DNA from: Pararge aegeria | Lineage: Eukaryota; Arthropoda; Insecta; Lepidoptera; Nymphalidae | Length of the DNA stretch: 64,000 nucleotides | NCBI RefSeq assembly: GCF_905163445.1 | Contig: NC_053193.1 | Location: 8,742,001 to 8,806,000 of the forward strand | Direction of reading: 5' to 3' | Part shown: piece by piece, positions 56,116 through 64,000 of the stretch | How the letters are laid out: each line of letters begins with the position of its first letter | Numbering within the stretch: the first letter of the stretch is position 1 | The notes under the pieces: generated by a model | Databases searched by the model: none | What the model was told of the DNA's origin: nothing | The model's input: only the letters and a program-made list of their open reading frames with translations | Position numbers and translations under genes: made by a program

Positions 56116-57483
56116 AATTAATAATAATACTTTTACCTCTCTTAAAACACTTAGTAGGTATTATATTAATTACTTATAGGATTAAATTACATTACAAATG
56201 TAGGTATCAGTTCATAGCGCGTTTATGTATTAGAATGAAGTTAATTTTGTTTTTTATTTTGACTTTATCTAGCGTTAAATCTCCATCTGCGCTAGCATAT
56301 GAGAAAACAAGAAAAGTTGCTCCCACGTGGGCTATAATCACCAACCTTACTAGTAAGATGCCGATGTGGCAAAGGCCTAAGAAGCCTCTAAACGCCAAAC
56401 TAATTATTGTGCTAACTACAGTACGTAGTATCCTAAAGACCCAACGCTTACTTGTTTGACAAACACAGTTAAGTTAAAGTAGCAATTACTTTACTACCAT
56501 AGTATGTGGAAATAATTAAAATATGTCATTGAGTATTACTTTTTTAGGGAGAAGCGATTCTATAAAATCAAACTCTTTACAAAGAGTGTTTTTTACGGGA
56601 CTTAATTAATACTTTCCTCCTACTATATTAAGGTCTAAATTCTATGTTATGTGACAAAAAAAAATACTTTATTAATTTGGCCGCCGTAAATCACCTGTCT
56701 ATTGTGTGAGTTTAATAGTTCTTCTTTAAATGGTCTACAGCTCCTACGTTTACTTGTTAACAAACATAGAAAAGTTGAAGTATTTATGTATTAGTATTTA
56801 TAAAAGAAATAATTAAAATATGTTTTTTTTTGTTTTAGGTTAAAGTGACTCGTTAAAATCTTACACTCTTTAAATTGAGTGCTCTACACAAGACTAAATA
56901 TTCCCTTCCTAAATTTCGGGCTAAATTCTGAGATGTATATATAAATGAAATTAGTTTTGACTTTTGTTTGACTTTAATACCCTTAATGAAAAAAAAAATA
57001 ATAAAGTAAGAACCGAACCCGACAAAAAAAAAAGTCTAACTTAGTTAATCAAATTGGAATTTGGATCTGCGTTCTTAATAGTTAAGATATTGCTTATGTC
57101 ACGGTCGTAGACTTTTCTCAATGTAGAAGCTGAACAAAAAAAAACGAAACCAGAAAGCAACCCATGTAGCTTATCTGAGTACCGAACTAAAACAATCTTC
57201 AATCCCAATGTCGAAGGAAAAAAGGAATAAACAAATAAAAAAAAAAGTTGCCCTTTTTCACTAACGACGAACAAGGCAATGCCTAAATGGGTAACACCTA
57301 ATCTAAGGGATTCCTAAGCATATATCGACCGTTCATCAATAGTTATCACCTAAGAGTTTCAGAATCATTTTTTTTTTCTACAGACATTGCCTACAATCAT
57401 TCGGCATTCGATTTAGGCCATGCCTAGTCTTAATGACTGAATCTTTAACTTTAACTTGAAAATCTTTAGCTGAAGCTTTAATA
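56116..57483. other. No confident gene
   Basis: A 74-codon plus frame (56235-56459) starts with a signal-peptide-like MKLILFFILTLSSVKSPSAL, and a 63-codon minus frame (56207-56398) overlaps it. Neither is recognisable and no splice sites stand out. Three further A/T-rich hundreds of bases follow without features. Confidence 0.3.
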
Positions 57484-57545
57484 ATTTACTGAATGAATTC
57501 ATTAAATTATTAAAATTTACTGAATGATTTCATTAAATTATTAAA
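57484..57545. repeat. 31-bp tandem duplication
   Basis: A unit beginning ATTTACTGAATGA(A/T)TTCATT occurs twice with one mismatch. Confidence 0.9.
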
Positions 57546-58109
57546 GCTTTCTACTCTTAAAAGATAGTTGATTTAAAACTCATCGATAATTCGAAAGTTC
57601 ATTTGTCGAGGATTTATTGTTTGCTCTAGCAAACATACTGCCGTGTTAAGCTACGAACCTAGGCTATAAATATGGTCAGGCTCTGACTAATGGTCCCTGT
57701 ACAATTAGTCTTCTATATAAGCACCTAAATGCTATTACTTTTCACACTAAGATGTTGGATTTGAAATTTGGTACTATCACCAATGTTTTAATAATGTCTT
57801 AAAGTTCTTAACCCACATTGAAAAAGCGTGGAGGGTATACGCTAAAATAAATCACTCCTATGAAAAGGGAGTTCTGGAAACACTGTGGCTGACGGAAGTG
57901 TGCCACTGTCAGCCACAGTGTTACCATTTGATATTGCATACGGAGTGCCAATCACGAGTACAATATAAAAAAATGTGCTAAGATATCTACCCTGGCCTGG
58001 ATATCTATCCAGTGCACGCAGCTGACGAATGAGGTTTGAGAAAATTCTAATAAAAAGGATTACATGTATGATAAAAAAACTTGGGTATGAATTGCTTTAA
58101 CTTTAGAGT
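57546..58109. other. Unannotated apart from a hairpin
   Basis: No gene. Contains the hairpin at 57879-57922. Confidence 0.4.
57879..57922. repeat. Perfect hairpin, 15-bp arms
   Basis: AACACTGTGGCTGAC pairs exactly with GTCAGCCACAGTGTT around a 14-base loop. Confidence 0.95.
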
Positions 58110-58322
58110 TCAACATTAACTCAACTGTGAGATGGTGATAACAAAAAAAAACCTGGCCAAGTTTTCTGTGGGCTCTCCTTAGACCAGGGCGCGTTTGGAA
58201 CCTTCCTAGCTTTAGTTTTAAGATTATCACCATCACTAACATTAGTGTACCATGTTAAATGTAAGTGCCTGTGATAAGGTCTACATGAATAAAACATTTT
58301 TGAAATTGAATTTGAATTTAAA
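58110..58322 (+). mobile_element. LINE 3' UTR, family M
   Basis: CAACTGTGAGATGGTGATAA, CCTGGCCAAGTTTTCTGTGG, AGACCAGGGCGCGTTTGGAA, TAGCTTTAGTTTTAAG, ending AAATTGAATTTGAATTTA. The minus-strand frames over it are incidental. Confidence 0.75.
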
Positions 58323-58895
58323 TGCCAAAACCAAAACAATATAACAACTGTTTCATGAAATTTTGTGCCAATGCCACATATCGTGCGATAAAGAAAAGAG
58401 ACTGATGGATGTTATTAAGGAAACTTTAGATAAACTGAGAGACGTCATTGTAATGCTTGTGATTATGGGTGTTAACGTAGTCGTGTAAACGCAAGTAGTG
58501 TACTTAAGCACGAGCCAGTCATTATTAATGGGATTGAATGTATTTTTTTTAAATGTACTCCGGTGTCGCTAAATTGGAACACGAGCGTAATAATTGATCG
58601 GATTATACCTTTCATCTGGATGCGACGTGATCTCCGTACATGATTGTTGGATGCGACTGAATTTGTTCAGTAACTGGTACAATAAAACGTTTTAACTTTT
58701 TGTACAGATTTACTCATTCGAAAGTACGAGCCGTGATGCGAATGTCAATATGGTAACGAGCGCTCAAATATATTGAGTAGTTTTATTTATACAACCCAGA
58801 TGCGACAGTTTATATCAGGCAATTGTGCTTGTTATGTAATGTTGCCTTTCAACTTATCGAATATGTTAACTTCTACGCAATTTTAACTTAACTAT
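58323..58895. other. Unannotated
   Basis: Nothing recognised. Confidence 0.4.
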
Positions 58896-59110
58896 GGGAA
58901 ATATTTTTTTTTTGTTCCCCTACAAGTTAGACTTTTAATCCAATCTCAACCAGTAAATCAGTTGTAAGTGGTGATGCAGTCTAGGTAACCGGCTAAACCG
59001 TTTGGGTCGCGGCAGTTTTATTAAGCGCATACTTATATAACTTTGGCGGTAGGGTGGGTGGTAACCAGCCACGAAAGCTCACACCTCACAAAACAATCAG
59101 AATGTTATTT
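58896..59110 (-). repeat. SINE family S3 (partial)
   Basis: CTACAAGTTAGACTTTTAAT, GTGGTGATGCAGTCTAGGTA, GGTAGGGTGGGTGGTAACCA, GCCACGAAAGC. Head missing. Confidence 0.65.
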
Positions 59111-59464
59111 TACCACCTTTAAAAGGTTATATATGATTTCTTTTTATTTTTTATTTTTCAAGGAAGATTTTAGTGTCCCTAACTTGTAAGTCTAGGTATA
59201 TTTATATTAAACCAATCGGTTTTGTACCCGACACTAAAACGCTTGGAGGCACGTTTTTTCAATATACTATTAATTAGCCACGTTCTCCTGCCGGATAAAA
59301 CTAATAAGTGATGCATGTATCTAAAAGAAACAGAGTTGCACTAACCGTAAATATTCTGAACCCACGGTTTACTTTTATTTTTATAATTTTTTATATACCA
59401 TTGTAATAAATCAAAACATTTATATCTAGCAAATACAAATTTGGTTGCAGTTAATAAAATTGGT

Positions 59465-59712
59465 CAAATTGGTGGTGTTACCCTCGTGGGAAAGGCTTCG
59501 GCTTTCCTTTCGGTGGGACCGAGTTCGATTCGACTTTTAGAAGTTACGTGCGTTTTTAATTTAAACTAAGACTTTTCCTTATTGTTCTCAAGGGCGTGTG
59601 AAGTCCACCAATCCGCACTTAGCCAGTGTGGTGGACTACGACTTAAGCCCTTTTTATTCTGAGAGGATACCCGTTCCCTGTAGTGGGGCGACAATGTGTT
59701 GATATGATCGAA
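59465..59712 (+). repeat. SINE family S2
   Basis: Head TACCCTCGTGGGAAAGGCTT with GAGTTCGATTCGAC, then AGAAGTTACGTGCGTTTTTA, GGGCGTGTGAAGTCCACCAA, GCCAGTGTGGTGGACTACGA, AGGATACCCGTTCCCTGTAG and a TTGATATGAT tail. Confidence 0.8.
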
Positions 59713-60709
59713 TCAAATTAAGCACCTATTCGAATATTTTGTTTTGTTTCATGAAACCGTTTACACTCGATATAGGATGCTTCTTAAATACCAAACTATA
59801 ATTATTTTTTCTTCAAATAATATTTTTATAATTCTTTTTTACCAATGAATAGACACAGGACAGATTAACGGTATCACTGTTGTACCTAAGACGAATAAAA
59901 TAGCTGGGTATACAAAGCACTACATATTACATGAGTAAGTACGTAATCCACAATTTGTGAGGCAGTAAAACTGTCTGTGTCCATAGTGGCAACTGAATTG
60001 TTGGTCTTTGAATAATTTATATACTTAATGTGGATTGTAGGTGCATTATGGTCGCGTGTTGTACGCGGAATATAAACAGCAGCTCATTTACTCCAATCAC
60101 GGGTTTTGTGAATGCCAAAATTGTTTTTACTCACTGATTGTTATGTAAACATGCGGTGTCGTGCACAGGGTTTTGAATACGGTAGACCCTGGCAGGTAGA
60201 TAGGGCATTCCCTTCTCTGGCAAAAGTGATTGGAAAAGTGCATAATTACCTAAACTTCTAAGAAAACAAGTGGAGATTTCCATACGACTAACTTTATTTT
60301 CAGGACATCTGCGGAATATCGTGAGTACGATAAACATGTTATAAATACAATAAATTAATTGAATTTGGTTCTTATTTACCAGAATTTAGAAAAAAATTAC
60401 AAGATTCTGAAAGTTTAGATAAATATACTCTACCTATTTCTATAACTGGTTATTAGATAGTATGCTATATTGAAAAAAAACGAAAGGTCACTGACATACT
60501 CACCGACTTATTGATTACCAGGTCATCAAAAACTAATGGATGTTAAAGCTATAATTTACCAAGTTGGAAGAGTATAGTTAGCAAAATGAGATGTGAGCTG
60601 AGAAAGGCTGTTAAAAAATACTACAGAAATAAAATAGCTCCTGGATAAGACGACAGAATTATAAATAAAAATAAATGATATATCACCTTTTTAAAGTGGT
60701 AAAATAAGC
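59713..60709. other. Mostly unannotated; two traces
   Basis: 60153-60180 (CGGTGTCGTGCACAGGGTTT) may be a worn end of the CAGTGGCGTGCA MITE family. 60590-60660 reads CELRKAVKKYYRNKIAPG then a stop, a possible reverse-transcriptase trace. No gene. Confidence 0.3.
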
Positions 60710-60900
60710 ATTCTGATTGTGTGTCAGTTGGGAGGCTTCGTCCGTGGCTAGATAAAGCCCTACCGACAAAGTTATGAAAGTATGGGTTTAATGCAACTGC
60801 CGCTAGCCAAAACAGGTTAGCCCGCTACCATTTCAGACTGCATCATCATGTTCCACTATGTGATATTGCAGCCGAGGCGTGACTTGTAGTTTAAAAAAAA
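60710..60900 (+). repeat. SINE family S3 (partial)
   Basis: GGGAGGCTTCGTCCGTGGCT, CCCTACCGACAAAGTTATG, AACAGGTTAGCCCGCTACCA, TTTCAGACTGCATCATCATG, GTGATATTGCAGCCGAGGCG, TGACTTGTAG and an A-run. Confidence 0.75.
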
Positions 60901-61734
60901 AAAACAATGTTCGCATTGAAGACAATATAACATTGAAGCCGCGGGCAATGCATTTTAGTCATAAATATAAATAAACAAATCATAGTTTGTAAATAATTTT
61001 CTCATGCATATTTGGTAAACGGAAATGCGAATGCGTGTCATTTCATATCTTGTGCAGTCATGTCCGCAAACTAGTTTGCGGTTCACCGCTGACAACAAAC
61101 ATATAACGCCCTCTAACTTTTGTTATTTGATAAATATAATTAACATCATATTATCTGGTTCCATTGAAATATGTACAAACAAGCTGTGCCCATGTCTTCA
61201 CCCGCGTGTAGCCCTTGGGTGTAAATACATTTTTTCCTTTCCCACATCATCAGCTTTTAACCTGAGCTGTTAACCTGAGCTTTTAAATAGAATAATGATA
61301 GGGCTTTTTTATTTTAATTTTATTGTGCTAGCCCATAGTTAGGTAAGTGTGTTATGCTTCGGAGAGCATGTAAAGTCGTCGCCTTGTTATTATTACAAAA
61401 ATAGAGCGGCGTGCTGGATTTATGCTCCAAACCATCTCAGCAGTGAGTTGTTAACTTCAACCTTTGCGTATTTTTTTTTCTTGTATTTCTGTTTTCAATA
61501 TATATAATCTTTATCCCTTTATTGTGTGCAATAAATAATTTATCTATCTATAAATAATTAAATTTTAACTATAAAAAAATAATAGCTGTTGGTGTTTTTA
61601 ATAGTTTCAATTGATGGACCAATCAGATGACCCACCTTTTCCATCGCTTATAAACCAAGAAACAATTTGTAGGGCATAGGAAAAGTGCCACCCTATATCC
61701 ATTAAACTGAGCCGTAGATTTTAGCCTCATGCGC
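60901..61734. other. Mostly unannotated
   Basis: 61181-61215 (GCTGTGCCCATGTCTTCACC, CGCGTG) looks like a worn Helitron 3' end. The 82-codon frame at 61025 is not supported. Confidence 0.35.
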
Positions 61735-61855
61735 CTGTGATTACACCGGCAACCACGCCCTTCAGACTGGAACACAGCATTGCAAACATTGCTGCTGGAC
61801 GGCAGTTATAAGTGTAGTGTTTCCCGGACGAGCACTGTCACGAAAAGCGTTACTA
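61735..61855. repeat. Repeat D
   Basis: CCGGCAACCACGCCCTTCAG, ACTGGAACACAGCATTGCAA, ACATTGCTGCTGGACGGCAG, CCCGGACGAGCACTGTCACG. It represents the uninterrupted state of the site split at 19484. Confidence 0.6.
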
Positions 61856-62305
61856 CTACTGGTATTATCAATGTTTTGTTTGCATTGAATGTTTTTTTAA
61901 CGACATAGATACATACTGTTCAATATTTTATGATATTGATGACAAATGTAATTTTCCTAAATATTATTTCTGGTGTCGAAAAAATAACATAATCTAAAAA
62001 CCTATTACTTTAAAATCTGTTTGTGAAGGTATAGAGATAATACCTTTTTAATTTCAATCTTGTTAAAATTTCTCATTCAACATAAAACCCAAGCGAAACC
62101 TTACTTATAACGATCCCATTTATAAAGACTACATCAGAATTATGGAGGGCATTTAATTATTTTTCAAAGCCTTGGTAATTTAATATTATAAAAGTGAACT
62201 TTTATTTAAAAGAAAATTATAGTACTAGAATGTTGATGACATCAGCAGACGACAGTTGACCGCAATATCACCAAAGTCATCCCTTTTTTCTTTAGTAGTT
62301 AAATA
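61856..62305. other. Unannotated
   Basis: Nothing recognised. Confidence 0.4.
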
Positions 62306-62600
62306 TATATATCGACAATACCCACACGTCGCCACCTAGCCTCAAAGTAAGCGTAGCTTGTGTTATGGGTACTAAGATACCGATGAATATGTTTTATGAA
62401 TAATATACATAAATACTTATAACACCGAAGAAAATTCATTCTTGGTTCAGTTGTGGAAATCGAACCCACAGCCTTGGACTCAGAAAGCAGGGTCACTGCC
62501 AGTGGCGTGCATAGAGGGTATTCAATTTTATATCATCTGTATTCCCTCCCCTCTATGCATGCCACTGGTCACTGCCCACTGCGCTAATTGGCCGTCAATA
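62306..62600 (-). repeat. SINE family S1, split by a micro-MITE
   Basis: Complement of the S1 3' end (CGACAATACCCACACGTCGC, GCGTAGCTTGTGTTATGGGT) to the head (GAAATCGAACCCACAGCC, CCACTGCGCTAATTGGCCGT). The head is broken at 62500-62567 by a MITE. Confidence 0.85.
62500..62567. mobile_element. 68-bp hAT-type MITE with 8-bp target duplication
   Basis: Starts CAGTGGCGTGCATAGAGGG and ends CCCTCTATGCATGCCACTG, 18 of 19 terminal bases pairing. The 8-mer GTCACTGC lies directly on both sides (62492-62499 and 62568-62575), and removing the insert plus one copy restores the SINE head. CAGTGGCG-type ends with 8-bp duplications are characteristic of hAT transposons. It has no coding capacity. Confidence 0.85.
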
Positions 62601-63059
62601 GTTATATCCAATGCAGGCGTACGGCTCTGTGAAAAGATGCGTAGCACACCTGTAGCAAGTGATTCAATCGTAGCACGAGGCGTCCTTATCCATCTCATAT
62701 GATACGCAAAAGTTTTTTCTTACTTCGGAAAACGAAAACTCGTGGTAAGCCCGTAGCAAGGCTATAGCAATATGAGTCGCTCTTGCGCTAAGACATCATT
62801 TACATTAGAGAAGAAATAATTTGCATTGCGTAACGTTTTTTTTTTTCACCTATACAAGTTAGCCTTTTACTGCAATCTCATCAGTGTATTGAGTTGGATA
62901 TCATCAATATATAACAACTTAGAGAAGTTAGCATTTTACAAGTTAGAGAAGTTAGCGAAGGAAAGGTTAGTAAAAGGTTTACTTGGTAGCATCCGGGTTC
63001 CCTGTCGTCATAAATTGTTATACAGATCATATATAATGTTGACGGTGGATAAGAGCAAT
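62601..63059. other. Unannotated
   Basis: A short S3-like 3' complement (ACAAGTTAGCCTTTTACTGC, AATCTCATCAG) is at 62855-62890. Three copies of a TTAGAGAAGTTAGC-like unit lie near 62920-62965. Confidence 0.4.
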
Positions 63060-63180
63060 TACTAAGATTCTTGTCGGCTTCTTCTCAATAGAATCTTTGC
63101 TTCCATGGGAAAGTAAAAAAACACTTGACTCTAATGAGTGCATAACTACTTGAAATATATAGTCTACTTGAAAAAAATGA
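63060..63180 (+). mobile_element. LINE 3' end, family K (diverged)
   Basis: TCTTGTCGGCTTCTTCTCAA, TAGAATCT and, downstream, CTACTTGAAAAAAATGA resemble the family K end with several changes. Confidence 0.4.
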
Positions 63181-63424
63181 GCAAGGAGTTTTATCTACCA
63201 ACCGATTAAATTACATTACCTGTTGAACCACTGTCGCATCTAATCGTTAATAACGTAAGATAAAATATTACTTCTTTTTCAACAATGCAATTATAACTTT
63301 GAATAATAAATTTTAATTGCACCCTGTTTAAAATCTTTTCTTTTACAACATTCCAAAGTTGTACCAAAACATCATTGCTGATAACAATTTTACTAAGACA
63401 AAGTGTTGGACAAAAGTTAACTTT
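63181..63424. other. Unannotated
   Basis: AT-rich; nothing recognised. Confidence 0.4.
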
Positions 63425-63712
63425 CTTTTTCCACTATAATTTGGCCCTAGACGTAACACCTCGTAAGTGGTGATGCAGTCTAAGTTTGTAATCAGGCTAA
63501 CCTGTTTGGGAGTATAGCAGTTATATTAAACCTACACCCTTCGGTTTCATCACGTCTTTGTCAGTGGGTGGTAACTAGCCACGACCGAAGCCGCCCAGAC
63601 CAGACCAGAAAAAAATCAGAAATAATAAATTCCCAATTTGCCCCGACCGAGATAGAACCCAGGGCTCTAGTTTAAAACAACAGTGCTTATCGCTCCGCCA
63701 GGGGGTCGTCAC
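63425..63712 (-). repeat. SINE family S3, full-length reference copy
   Basis: Plus strand: TTTCCACTATAATTTGGCCC, GTGGTGATGCAGTCTAAG, GGCTAACCTGTTTGGGAGTA, CACGTCTTTGTCAGTGGGTG, GTAACTAGCCACGACCGAAG, ATTCCCAATTTGCCCCGACC, then the head complement ending CGCTCCGCCAGGGGGTCGTC. The degenerate B box lies near GATAGAACCCAGGGC. Confidence 0.8.
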
Positions 63713-64000
63713 TTTCTCTGGGTCATCTTTGTCTTACAGAATACCGACTGGCCGAGAATCCACCATCGCAACAGTCGTTGCCTTTTTCTCCATATTTTAT
63801 GAAGCTCGAGGCAGTAAAAGTTAGATAACGCCGTGCAGCGTTTAATGATTCGAAGCGATGTTCGAGTATTTAATTATTGACTTAGGTTATTTATCTTGTA
63901 GCGATTTGATGTTTGCACGCAACTTTGTAAAACATTTTGCTCCAAAGTATATTTTACAAGCGAAGTAATGATACTACCTGTTGTGTCTGTTTATATTTGT

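Noticed and set aside
56207..56459. Small secreted protein beginning MKLILFFILTLSS
   Set aside because: The N terminus looks like a signal peptide, but an overlapping minus frame is equally open and there is no family match or splice support.

Overview
The window looks like a stretch of insect nuclear genome, very probably from a butterfly or moth. It is AT-rich, has almost no long open frames outside one retrotransposon, and is full of repeat families typical of Lepidoptera: tRNA-derived SINEs with intact A and B boxes, short Helitrons that start TC and end CTAG at an A/T target, RTE-type 3' ends with (ATTC)n tails, Jockey/CR1-type 3' ends, a Penelope-like remnant and tiny hAT-type MITEs. 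No bacterial, organellar, rRNA, functional tRNA or CRISPR feature was seen. The species cannot be fixed by eye.

Layout. 1-7.2 kb: AT-rich sequence with one SINE nested inside another (2375-3105) and a perfect hairpin. 7.5-10.4 kb: an RTE fragment, then the only host-gene evidence, two phase-compatible plus-strand exons (7906-8020 and 10292-10429) that would end a cysteine-containing protein with a hydrophobic C-terminal tail. 11-24.5 kb: SINEs, Helitrons (a tandem pair, a 61-bp minimal copy, one inserted in a SINE inside an older repeat), RTE tails and an inverted SINE pair. 25.25-30.17 kb: an apparently complete non-LTR retrotransposon with two intact ORFs, an FP25K-like ORF1 protein and an endonuclease/reverse transcriptase ORF2. 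30.5-31.3 kb: two adjacent palindromes and a diverged tandem duplication. 31.3-45.5 kb: decayed RTE, Penelope-like and Jockey-like fragments, SINEs, MITE candidates and hairpins. 45.5-64 kb: mostly unannotatable AT-rich DNA with scattered SINEs, a two-block local duplication at 54.5-55.9 kb, and a 68-bp hAT-type MITE with an 8-bp target duplication inside a SINE at 62.5 kb.

How it fits together. Apart from the two exons, everything recognisable is mobile DNA or its debris. Insertion order can be read in several places. SINEs depend on partner LINE machinery, and the intact two-ORF element is the only candidate autonomous element here. Two patterns are not explained by standard transposons: a set of unrelated short, nearly perfect hairpins spread along the window, and local duplications (54.5-55.9, 30.8-31.3 and 8.5-9.0 kb) that suggest template-switching repair. 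Family labels rest on motif recognition by eye; no database search was possible.
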